Part shown: one piece after another, positions 35,854 to 42,926 of the stretch
Layout of the letters: each line of letters begins with the position of its first letter
Position numbering within the stretch: the first letter of the stretch is position 1
Position numbers and translations under genes: made by a program
The notes under the pieces: generated by a model
What the model was told of the DNA's origin: nothing
What the model saw: only the letters and a program-made list of their open reading frames with translations
Database searches by the model: none
Source: Chitinophagaceae bacterium
GTDB taxonomy: Bacteria; Bacteroidota; Bacteroidia; Chitinophagales; Chitinophagaceae
DNA length: 52,324 bases
Assembly (NCBI GenBank): GCA_026415715.1
Contig: JAOAGO010000019.1
Coordinates: 1-52,324 of the forward strand
Direction of reading: 5' to 3'

Positions 35854-36897
35854 ATGTTAAAACTTTTGTTAAAAGTTTTGCCGTTGGTCCTGTTTTTCCT
35901 GATTTTCATACAGGATGCAGAAGCGCAGCGAAGGGGACGCAACCGCAATCAAACAACAAGAGAGCAGGGAAACAACCAGGGTAATAATCCACCGGCTCAG
36001 CAAATGAATAATAATAACCGTCCTTCCAACTACAATCCCTATGGCAACGTACCTATAGAAATGGCGCCCAGTTCCGGTGGGTTCGACGAAAAACCAAAAA
36101 TGTCTTTACGTGTTGACGGCGCCTTTGAAAAAAATATAGGCGAAAGAACGCCTTTACCCTATGAGCATCTTAGGGCAGATGATGCTTTATTTATGCACAG
36201 GGTTTGGCGCGAAATAGATATTCGCGAAAAAATAAACGGAGTATTTCGCTATAAATCAGATGAAAGCGGTTATGATCAGCGGTTTGTGAGCATACTGGTC
36301 AGAGCAGTGCGCGAAGGTAAAGTAACTGCTTTCAGCGCCGACGATGACCGTTTTACCACTCCCTTAGATTCCGCTTCATTCGAAAAAGCCATAAGCGGAG
36401 GAGGACAATGTGATACCCAGGCTGTATATAATCTCATCGATCCCACAAAAATTGATAAGTATATAGTGAACTGTAATTCCCTCAATCCAGACGATATCAC
36501 CAAATTTCGTATAAAAGAAGATTGGGTCTTCGATCGCGAAGCCAGTCGCATGTTTGTCCGCATCATCGGAATAGCACCTATGAAAACAATTTATAGTGTA
36601 GATAAAAAGACCGAAAGAGGAGCAACCCCTCTGTTCTGGATTTACTATCCCGACTTACGCCCCGTGCTGGCAAAATATGAAGTGTACAATCCCAAAAATA
36701 TGGGTCAAAGCAGAATGACGTGGGAAGAACTTTTTGAAAGCCGTATGTTCAGCAGTTATATTGTTAAATCAACCATGGATAACCCCGGAAACAAATTCCT
36801 GAGAAGTTATATTAAAGACCCGATTCTGGCATTGCTGGAAGGAGAAAATATCAAAGAAAAAATATTCAACTTTGAACAAAATCTTTGGGAGTATTGA
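35854..36897 (+). CDS. gldN: Type IX secretion system periplasmic protein GldN
   Basis: GldN (PorN) binds GldK to form the periplasmic ring of the type IX secretion system. The 347-residue protein has a signal peptide (LPLVLFFLIFIQDAEAQ), then a low-complexity Asn/Gln/Arg-rich linker (residues about 25-60), then the conserved domain: DDALFMHRVWREIDIREKIN, DWVFDREASRMFVRIIGIAP, TPLFWIYYPDLRPVLAKYEV and YNPKNMGQSRMTWEELFE. It starts 11 bp after gldM and ends the operon; a bidirectional terminator follows. Confidence 0.95.
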   Translation: MLKLLLKVLPLVLFFLIFIQDAEAQRRGRNRNQTTREQGNNQGNNPPAQQMNNNNRPSNYNPYGNVPIEMAPSSGGFDEKPKMSLRVDGAFEKNIGERTPLPYEHLRADDALFMHRVWREIDIREKINGVFRYKSDESGYDQRFVSILVRAVREGKVTAFSADDDRFTTPLDSASFEKAISGGGQCDTQAVYNLIDPTKIDKYIVNCNSLNPDDITKFRIKEDWVFDREASRMFVRIIGIAPMKTIYSVDKKTERGATPLFWIYYPDLRPVLAKYEVYNPKNMGQSRMTWEELFESRMFSSYIVKSTMDNPGNKFLRSYIKDPILALLEGENIKEKIFNFEQNLWEY

Positions 36898-36901
36898 TAA
36901 T

Positions 36902-36921
36902 ATCAAAAAACCTTTTTTGAT
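36902..36921 (+). other. AT-rich inverted repeat just after gldN
   Basis: ATCAAAAAA (36902-36910) pairs perfectly with TTTTTTGAT (36913-36921) around CC. It may act as a weak first terminator or protect the 3' end of the gldKLMN mRNA. Confidence 0.4.
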
Positions 36922-37074
36922 GAAAGAATCCCATTTTCATGGTTTTTTTATAACCTGTTCATAACTAAAATAAAATCAATCAGAAAAAATATGCTCAAAA
37001 AGTATAAATACTTTATGTGGAAATGATTTTTTCTTAATACCTTTATATTGGTTTTTCATAGGATATTGGATTTT

Positions 37075-37110
37075 AAAAACGGGGCTGGATTTCTATCCTG
37101 GCCCTTTTTC
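37075..37110. terminator. Bidirectional intrinsic terminator between gldN and uvrC
   Basis: GGGGCTGGAT (37081-37090) pairs with ATCCTGGCCC (37095-37104) around TTCT, with two mismatches. On the plus strand it is followed by TTTTT; on the minus strand the same stem is followed by GTTTTTAAAA. It can stop transcription of gldKLMN and of uvrC, which converge here. Confidence 0.7.
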
Positions 37111-37113
37111 AAT

Positions 37114-38934
37114 TTATTCCGGTTCAGAAAAATGAGACATTACCAATTCAGTTTTCTTTTTACCGATAAGTCGGGCAAGTTCATCTCCGGCATTTTTATT
37201 CTGTAAGAAATCCTTTAGTCCTTTAACCGATCGGTAGGTGTTTAGCAGCAACAAAGCGGTTTGCTTACCGATACCTTTTATTTGTGCAAGTTCGGTTTCA
37301 GGTAATCCGGCATTTCTTGACTTTCTGTGAAATTTCAAAACAAACCGATGTGCTTCGTTTCTGATTTTGCGCAGAAATTTCAGGGCTTCGCTGTTCATTG
37401 CTAAGCGCAGCGGTTCTTTTCGTCCCGGTAAAAAAACTTCTTCTTCTTTTTTGGCCAGGGCAATCATGTCGGGCTTTGCGTTAAGCTCCAGTTCATCTAT
37501 CACCTGTACAGCCGCATGAAGCTGTCCTTTCCCGCCATCAATGATAATCAAATCAGGCAGTGGCTTGTTTTCCTGAAGTAATCTTTTATAACGACGGGAT
37601 ATCGCTTCGCGCATAAAGGCAAAATCATCCCCCTTTTTCGAAGTCCGCATATGAAACAGGCGGTACTGGTTTTTATCAGGTTCTCCGTTTTTAAAACAAA
37701 CCAATGCCGAAACGGGAAAACTTCCCTGCAGATGAGAATTGTCAAAACATTCAATATGCAGGGGGCGATTTTTCAGACTCAGTTCCTTTTGTAACCGTTC
37801 GGGCAGCTTATCCGAAAAATCTTTTTTAGCGTCTAAGAGTAACCGGTTCCGGTTTTGCATTTCTTCCAGTCCGATTTGTGCATTTTTCTCACATAAGCTC
37901 AGCAGATTTTTGAATTCGCCTTTTACCGGAACGATCAACTTCACATTCTTATCGGGATATTCCATTGAAAAAGGAACGATTATTTCTTTTACATCGCTCT
38001 GAAATGTTTCTCTGAGGCGGGAAATACCGTGCATTAAAATTTCCTGCGGCGTTTCATTCAGATGTGTTTCGGCCCGGGTATTGTGAGTTTGAATGATAAT
38101 ACCGTTACGAATCATCATATAATGAATACAGGCCACCTGTTCCTTTTGCTGAACGGCAAAAACATCTACGTTATTTTTTTTATGGCTGATGACAACGGAT
38201 TTTGACTGATAGTTTTTCAGAAATTCAATTTTCTTTTTTATACTTTCGGCTTTTTCAAAAGCCAACTGCTTTGCATAAGCTTTCATTTCTTCCGTAAAAT
38301 GACGAATAACACCGGAAAGATTACCGCGAAGCAGGTTTTTAACCTGTTGAATGTTTTTTTCGTAATCTTCCGCATTCTGCAGTCCTGCACAAGGTCCTTT
38401 ACAGTTGCCCAAATGATATTCCAGACACACTTTGAATTTTCCTCTTTTAATATTATTCTCCGTAAGCCGCAGCTTACAGGAGCGTAAGGGAATGGTTTGT
38501 CGGATAAAATCCAGTAGCTCCCTTACTTTTTTTACGGAGGTATAAGGACCAAAATAATACGATCCGTCTTCAGTTTTATTTCGTGTCAGATAAACCCGGG
38601 GAAAAGGTTCATTACGAATGACAATATAAGGGTAGGATTTATCGTCTTTTAAATTTATGTTGAATTTGGGTTGAAACTGTTTAATCAGATTATTTTCCAG
38701 CAGAAAAGCATCCTGCTCGGAGTTTACAACTGTGTATTCTATCCGGGCAATCCGTTTTACCAGTTCATACGTTTTGTAACCCGGAAAATGTTTTAAAAAA
38801 TAAGAACTCACCCGCTTTCGCAGATTTTTAGCTTTGCCGACATAAAGTAACTGGCCGTTTGCATCATAATATTTATAAATGCCGGGTTGCGCCGGCAGGC
38901 CAGGAGCTATATTTTGAAATTCCTCCCGTGTCAT
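37114..38934 (-). CDS. uvrC: Excinuclease ABC subunit C (UvrC)
   Basis: UvrC makes the two cuts on either side of a DNA lesion in nucleotide excision repair. The 606-residue protein has an N-terminal GIY-YIG nuclease domain (GIYKYYDANGQLLYVGKAKN and LRKRVSSYF). A Cys-containing segment follows (CLEYHLGNCKGPCAGL), then a UVR-like motif, the RNase-H-like nuclease domain (IECFDNSHLQGSFPVSALV, LIIDGGKGQLHAA) and C-terminal helix-hairpin-helix units (LAQIKGIGKQTALLLLNTY). The length is normal. A lipoprotein gene lies just upstream on the same strand, 10 bp away, so the two may be cotranscribed. Confidence 0.97.
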   Translation of the reverse strand: MTREEFQNIAPGLPAQPGIYKYYDANGQLLYVGKAKNLRKRVSSYFLKHFPGYKTYELVKRIARIEYTVVNSEQDAFLLENNLIKQFQPKFNINLKDDKSYPYIVIRNEPFPRVYLTRNKTEDGSYYFGPYTSVKKVRELLDFIRQTIPLRSCKLRLTENNIKRGKFKVCLEYHLGNCKGPCAGLQNAEDYEKNIQQVKNLLRGNLSGVIRHFTEEMKAYAKQLAFEKAESIKKKIEFLKNYQSKSVVISHKKNNVDVFAVQQKEQVACIHYMMIRNGIIIQTHNTRAETHLNETPQEILMHGISRLRETFQSDVKEIIVPFSMEYPDKNVKLIVPVKGEFKNLLSLCEKNAQIGLEEMQNRNRLLLDAKKDFSDKLPERLQKELSLKNRPLHIECFDNSHLQGSFPVSALVCFKNGEPDKNQYRLFHMRTSKKGDDFAFMREAISRRYKRLLQENKPLPDLIIIDGGKGQLHAAVQVIDELELNAKPDMIALAKKEEEVFLPGRKEPLRLAMNSEALKFLRKIRNEAHRFVLKFHRKSRNAGLPETELAQIKGIGKQTALLLLNTYRSVKGLKDFLQNKNAGDELARLIGKKKTELVMSHFSEPE

Positions 38935-38944
38935 TGCGCTTCAG

Positions 38945-39544
38945 TTATTCATTCCATTTTACCTTAGTAACAATTACGCTTTCTTTTCCTTCTGCGTTGC
39001 GGATGATGGTAACTTTCTGAAAACTCTTATTCATTTTCCAAAGAAGCTTTTCATCAATGGTGCTGTCTCCGGCCATCTTTTCTCTGGTTATCATAATGCT
39101 TTGAACAACATCATTTGCGGTATCCTTTCCCGGAGCAATCAGCAACTCAATACTTTTCACATCTTCTTTTTCGGGTTTTTGGGGAGTATAACGAATTACC
39201 ACTTTGTCGAGCAATTCGTCATAAAATGGTTTTTCTTCGACAAAACGTTTTGCATTTTTTTTAGCCGATAAATCGGGAATGGTTAAAAAATCACGGGCTT
39301 CTTCCGCAAACTGTTCTCGCGGAACATAAACGGTATCGGTATGAGCGCTGTTGTATGTAATGGTTTTGATGATGGGATAAAAGGAACTGTCAACATGACG
39401 AATTTGTGATTGAATTAAAGAGACGGCTGAAATAAAAGTTTTCTTTTGTTTCGGATTTTTTTTACACGAAGCAAAAAATCCAATGGGTGTAATTAATAAA
39501 AAAAGGAGTGTAATATGTTTCCTGTTTCTGACACGCATCAGCAT
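38945..39544 (-). CDS. Putative lipoprotein, function unknown
   Basis: From the ATG at 39544 the protein has 199 residues, with a positively charged start (RVRNRKH) and a lipobox FFASC (Cys27). The mature part is mixed alpha/beta with many charged residues (TDTVYVPREQFAEEARDFL; SFQKVTIIRNAEGKESVIV). No family is recognised. It lies 10 bp upstream of uvrC on the same strand and may share its mRNA, though a functional link is not evident. An in-frame TTG at 39556 is less likely as a start. Confidence 0.7.
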   Translation of the reverse strand: MLMRVRNRKHITLLFLLITPIGFFASCKKNPKQKKTFISAVSLIQSQIRHVDSSFYPIIKTITYNSAHTDTVYVPREQFAEEARDFLTIPDLSAKKNAKRFVEEKPFYDELLDKVVIRYTPQKPEKEDVKSIELLIAPGKDTANDVVQSIMITREKMAGDSTIDEKLLWKMNKSFQKVTIIRNAEGKESVIVTKVKWNE

Positions 39545-39818
39545 TTCTTTTGTCAAACTACATTTTAAGAATCAGGGAAGAAATGTTATTCCGGATGAAT
39601 AACAGATGAATCAAAAATCTATTAAGCAAATTAATAAAATTCAGACAATGATTTTTAAAACTTTGATGGTGAATTTTAAAAGAACACATTTGGATGAAAG
39701 ATGAAGTTGCATCATTGGGATTATTGGGTTATTCATCTTACAAAACACATAAATTATTACTTTTATGAATGAACAACTACATAAAGCGGGTAGTTTGTTT
39801 ATTATAAATACAAATGCA

Positions 39819-40559
39819 CTATAGTCCGCTCAACGTAATACCTACGCTGAAAGGCCTGATCACCGGCCCAGCCCCGTCTTTAAACAGGGTAGTAACCTGA
39901 TAACTTCCAAATACAGTAAAATGACTGTAACCGGCTCTTGCGGTAAGGCTGATTCGGTTTCTGTTAAAAAAACTTCGGCTGGATTCTTTCAGCACATGCC
40001 CGTCATTAAAAGTATTGCTTCGGTTTTCGAAGCGGGCGCTGCGTGTATGAGCGTCAATCATGGTGCCTATTTTCACACCTAATGCCAGTTTAATTCCTTT
40101 ACCATCCTGCGGACGGGAAGAATAGCGAAACTCAACAGGAGCCTCAAGATAAACCGTGGCTAATTTTGTTTTTTTGTAGTGATCCAGCGAATCATATTGT
40201 CTTCTGAATGAGATGGGCGCTGTTCGTGATTTTATTCCGATCAGTGTTTTGGAAAAAAGGATATGGTCGCTGCCGATTCCGGGGCCAAACGCCATACTGA
40301 GTTTCGGATTGGATTTAAAAGGAAAATCAAAAAGAAAATAAACATTAAGGGTTCGTGAAAATCCTTTTTTGGATATGGTATCCGGAATTCCGTTCCATCC
40401 GGCCATTCCAAATTGCAACATCAGATGATCGTTAGCACGGTTGCTGAGATCAATTTTTTTCTTCCTGTCCGATTGTGAAGATTCATTCTGGGCATTCAGC
40501 GTTTTCAGAAAAAAACAAAAACAAAACAAACTGAACAGTATTAAATTAATTTTTCTCAT
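39819..40559 (-). CDS. Outer-membrane beta-barrel protein (PorT-like)
   Basis: The 246-residue protein has a signal peptide (INLILFSLFCFCFFLKTLNAQ). Its mature part alternates in beta strands: HLMLQFGMAGWNGIPD, LNVYFLFDFPFKSNPKLSM, VYLEAPVEFRYSS, ISLTARAGYSHFTVFGSYQ. The C-terminus IRPFSVGITLSGL ends in a hydrophobic strand typical of outer-membrane barrels. It looks like the porin-family/PorT-like barrels of Bacteroidota. A minus-strand -7 box (TATATTTG) lies at 40577-40584, so it is probably monocistronic. Confidence 0.75.
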   Translation of the reverse strand: MRKINLILFSLFCFCFFLKTLNAQNESSQSDRKKKIDLSNRANDHLMLQFGMAGWNGIPDTISKKGFSRTLNVYFLFDFPFKSNPKLSMAFGPGIGSDHILFSKTLIGIKSRTAPISFRRQYDSLDHYKKTKLATVYLEAPVEFRYSSRPQDGKGIKLALGVKIGTMIDAHTRSARFENRSNTFNDGHVLKESSRSFFNRNRISLTARAGYSHFTVFGSYQVTTLFKDGAGPVIRPFSVGITLSGL

Positions 40560-40576
40560 AAATTTTATTAATGGAA

Positions 40577-40584
40577 CAAATATA
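40577..40584 (-). promoter_or_regulatory. -7 promoter element of the barrel protein gene
   Basis: The minus strand reads TATATTTG, a full consensus match, ending 18 bp before the ATG at 40559. No TTTG is seen at the -33 position. Confidence 0.45.
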
Positions 40585-40634
40585 TTTTTATTTGGGTTAA
40601 AGTTTGGTTAAGAAAGGAGTTTTAATATTTTTCT

Positions 40635-40642
40635 TACTTTTG
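40635..40642 (+). promoter_or_regulatory. -7 promoter element for tRNA-Ile2
   Basis: TACTTTTG at 40635-40642 matches TAnnTTTG and ends 23 bp before the mature tRNA at 40666. TTTG sequences at 40592-40594 and 40603-40606 lie further upstream than the usual spacing. Confidence 0.5.
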
Positions 40643-40665
40643 CACGCCGGTTATGAAAAACCGCC

Positions 40666-40739
40666 GGACCCTTAGCTCAGCCGGTTAGAGCACCTGACTC
40701 ATAATCAGGGGGTCGCTGGTTCGATCCCAGCAGGGTCCA
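40666..40739 (+). tRNA. tRNA with anticodon CAT, probably tRNA-Ile2 (lysidine-modified)
   Basis: The 74-nt gene folds as a cloverleaf: acceptor GGACCCT/AGGGTCC with discriminator A, D stem GCTC/GAGC, anticodon stem CCTGA/TCAGG with loop CTCATAA, and T stem GCTGG/CCAGC. The TTAGCTCAG start, the GGTCGCTGG segment and the CAGCAGGGTCCA end match E. coli tRNA-Ile2 (CAT), whose C34 is changed to lysidine to read ATA. It is thus more likely Ile than Met; the gene at 12215 is the elongator Met. CCA is not encoded. Confidence 0.88.
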
Positions 40740-40776
40740 CTTCTCCGGAAAGATAGAGTGATGAAGTATAAGAACA

Positions 40777-41010
40777 TTATTTAATTTCTTCAAATTCAAT
40801 ATAATCCTCCGAGTCTTTATTCCTCTTATTTCGGTTATCTTTTGCGGTTTCAGAATACCTGTTTTTCTGGTCAAAATGCTGCATGATTTGTTGTTTAAAT
40901 TCTTCTACTTTGTTTTTTAAAAGTCTTCGGAATTTTAAAAGAGGAATGATAAGTCGGAATATTAAAAAATATGCCGTTAAAAGTAAAATAAAATAACCTA
41001 TATATTTCAT
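40777..41010 (-). CDS. DUF4834 family small membrane protein
   Basis: The 77-residue protein has one N-terminal membrane helix (MKYIGYFILLLTAYFLIF) and a charged, probably disordered cytoplasmic tail. It ends in DSEDYIEFEEIK, the hallmark of DUF4834, a Bacteroidota family of unknown function. Its 3' end lies 37 bp from the tRNA-Ile2 gene on the other strand, and its start is divergent from rimP. Confidence 0.8.
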   Translation of the reverse strand: MKYIGYFILLLTAYFLIFRLIIPLLKFRRLLKNKVEEFKQQIMQHFDQKNRYSETAKDNRNKRNKDSEDYIEFEEIK

Positions 41011-41070
41011 CCGTCAAAGATACTTTAACTACAAAGAAGAGAGCGAAGTTCTTTTGGAAAATAAAGGCGT

Positions 41071-41104
41071 TTTTTTGGATTTTACATTCTTTCCATTACT
41101 TTTG
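41071..41104 (+). promoter_or_regulatory. Promoter of the rimP-nusA-infB operon
   Basis: TTTTTTG at 41071-41077 is followed after 19 bp by TACTTTTG at 41097-41104. Both boxes and the spacing fit the Bacteroidota consensus; this is the best promoter in the window. The transcript would start near 41109, leaving a leader of about 50 nt before rimP. Confidence 0.8.
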
Positions 41105-41122
41105 CATCGGAAAGAGTTGTAA

Positions 41123-41153
41123 GAAGGGAACGGAGGCGTTCCCTTCGTTTTTT
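41123..41153 (+). promoter_or_regulatory. Terminator-like hairpin in the rimP-nusA-infB leader (attenuator candidate)
   Basis: GAAGGGAACG (41123-41132) and CGTTCCCTTC (41137-41146) form a perfect 10-bp stem closed by a GAGG loop, followed by G and six T (41148-41153). This has all the parts of an intrinsic terminator, yet lies between the promoter and the first start codon (41161), with no gene upstream on this strand that it could terminate except the tRNA 380 bp away. It is therefore best read as a transcription attenuator of the operon that encodes NusA. Confidence 0.7.
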
Positions 41154-41160
41154 AAGAAAC

Positions 41161-41631
41161 ATGAAAGAAGATATAGTCCTTTCGTACATCAGGGAAAAAA
41201 CCGAAACGCTGATATCAGCTGACACCGATGTGTTTCTGGTTGATCTGCGGATCGGGCCGTCTCATAACATACAGATTATTTTGGATAGCGATTTTGGAAT
41301 AACAATAGACAGACTGGCACAGTACAATCGCTTGCTGTACAAAGAAATTCAGACCAGCGGTATGTTTAAGGATGGCGACTTTTCATTGGAATTATCTTCG
41401 CCGGGTGCCGAAGAGCCGCTGAAATTCCATCGTCAGTATGTAAAAAATGTAGGGCGAGTGGTGGAAGTTATCCGGAAAGACGGAATCAAAACCGAAGGTT
41501 TGCTGAAAGAAGTTACCGAAAATGAAATATTGCTGGAAACCCGGCAAAAAAAACAAAAAAGACAGGAGTTGTCTTTACAGGTAATACCTTTTGAAGAAAT
41601 AAAGACAACCCGTGTACTTATACAATTTTGA
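41161..41631 (+). CDS. rimP: Ribosome maturation factor RimP
   Basis: RimP helps to assemble the 30S ribosomal subunit. The 156-residue protein has the family layout: an N-terminal alpha/beta domain (VFLVDLRIGPSHNIQIILDSD, GITIDRLAQYNRLLYKEI, DFSLELSSPGAEEPL) and a C-terminal SH3-like barrel (GRVVEVIRKDGIKTEGLLK, VTENEILLETR, PFEEIKTTRVLIQF). It is the first gene of rimP-nusA-infB, an order conserved across bacteria; nusA starts 26 bp after its stop. Confidence 0.95.
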   Translation: MKEDIVLSYIREKTETLISADTDVFLVDLRIGPSHNIQIILDSDFGITIDRLAQYNRLLYKEIQTSGMFKDGDFSLELSSPGAEEPLKFHRQYVKNVGRVVEVIRKDGIKTEGLLKEVTENEILLETRQKKQKRQELSLQVIPFEEIKTTRVLIQF

Positions 41632-41657
41632 TATTCAGAACCTGAAAAACAAATACT

Positions 41658-42902
41658 ATGGCCAGTATTAATCTCATAGAAGCTTTTCGGGATTTCAAAG
41701 AGGCCGAAAATATTGACCGACCTACGATGATGAAAGTCATAGAAGATGTTTTTAAAACTCTTCTGAGAAAAAAATACGGAACCGACGAAAACTTTGATGT
41801 GATTGTTAATGCTGAAAAAGGGGACCTTGAAATTATACGTCGGCGACTGATTGTGGAAGATGATCAGTTGAAAGACCCCATGCGTGAAATAGCATATTCA
41901 GAGGCCATCAAAATTGAGCCGGATTTTGAGGTGGGCGAAGAATTATACCAGGAGATAGATCTTAAGGATTTTGGCCGAAGAGCCATACTGGCCGCCAAAC
42001 AAACACTCGCCGGCCGCATCAGCGACATCAAAAAGAATGCATTGTTCCGAAAATACACAGATCGAATCGGCGAAATTGTAAGTGCAGAAGTGTACCAGGT
42101 CTGGAAAAAAGAAATTCTTCTGCTCGATGAAGAAGGAAACGAACTGATACTTCCCAAAAGCGAACAGATACCGCAAGATCATTTTAAAAAAGGAGAGACC
42201 ATAAGAGCCGTGGTAAAGCGGGTAGATATGAAAAATAACACACCCGTTATCATCCTTTCCCGAACTTCGCCGGAATTTCTGGCTAAACTGCTGGAAATTG
42301 AAGTGCCTGAAATTTTTGACGGCCTGATTGTTGTGAAAAAAATTGTACGAGAACCCGGCGAACGGGCCAAGGTAGCTGTAGAATCGTACGACGATCGCAT
42401 TGATCCGGTTGGCGCCTGTGTAGGAATGAAGGGAAGCCGGATTCACGGTATTGTGAGAGAACTAAGAAATGAAAACATTGATGTGATTAGCTGGACAAAC
42501 AATATTCAACTTTTGATACAAAGGGCCCTTACACCCGCCAAGATAACCAGCATGGAATTAGACCATGAAAATAAACATGCTAATGTTTATCTGAAACCGG
42601 ATCAGATATCGCTGGCTATCGGAAAACGGGGTGTGAATATTAAACTGGCTTGCGAGCTTACCGGATACAATATTGACGTGTACAGAGATAATGAAGGCGA
42701 AGAAGAATTTGATATTGATCTGGATGAATTCAGCGACGAAATAGACGGGTGGGTTATAGATGAATTAAAAAGGATCGGATGCGATACGGCACGCAGTGTA
42801 CTGGATCTTACTCCGGAAGAACTGGAAAGAAGAACCGATCTGGAAAAAGAAACTATTGCAGAAGTCAGAAAAATTCTGAAAGCTGAATTTGAAAAGGATT
42901 AA
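41658..42902 (+). CDS. nusA: Transcription termination/antitermination factor NusA
   Basis: NusA binds RNA polymerase and nascent RNA and tunes pausing, termination and antitermination. The 414-residue protein has the N-terminal polymerase-binding domain, an S1 domain (GEIVSAEVYQVWKKEILLL, KKGETIRAVVKRVDMKNNTP), two KH domains (CVGMKGSRIHGIVRELRNEN; PDQISLAIGKRGVNIKLACE) and a short C-terminal helix-hairpin-helix-like segment. The acidic repeats of E. coli NusA are missing, as is usual outside proteobacteria. It may control its own operon through the leader hairpin. infB follows after 24 bp. Confidence 0.97.
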   Translation: MASINLIEAFRDFKEAENIDRPTMMKVIEDVFKTLLRKKYGTDENFDVIVNAEKGDLEIIRRRLIVEDDQLKDPMREIAYSEAIKIEPDFEVGEELYQEIDLKDFGRRAILAAKQTLAGRISDIKKNALFRKYTDRIGEIVSAEVYQVWKKEILLLDEEGNELILPKSEQIPQDHFKKGETIRAVVKRVDMKNNTPVIILSRTSPEFLAKLLEIEVPEIFDGLIVVKKIVREPGERAKVAVESYDDRIDPVGACVGMKGSRIHGIVRELRNENIDVISWTNNIQLLIQRALTPAKITSMELDHENKHANVYLKPDQISLAIGKRGVNIKLACELTGYNIDVYRDNEGEEEFDIDLDEFSDEIDGWVIDELKRIGCDTARSVLDLTPEELERRTDLEKETIAEVRKILKAEFEKD

Positions 42903-42926
42903 AAACCGGAAAAATTAATTTATCGA

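Noticed and set aside
32060-36897. Type IX cargo proteins encoded in this window
   Set aside because: None of the secreted enzymes here ends in a recognisable T9SS C-terminal sorting domain; their export needs only Sec.
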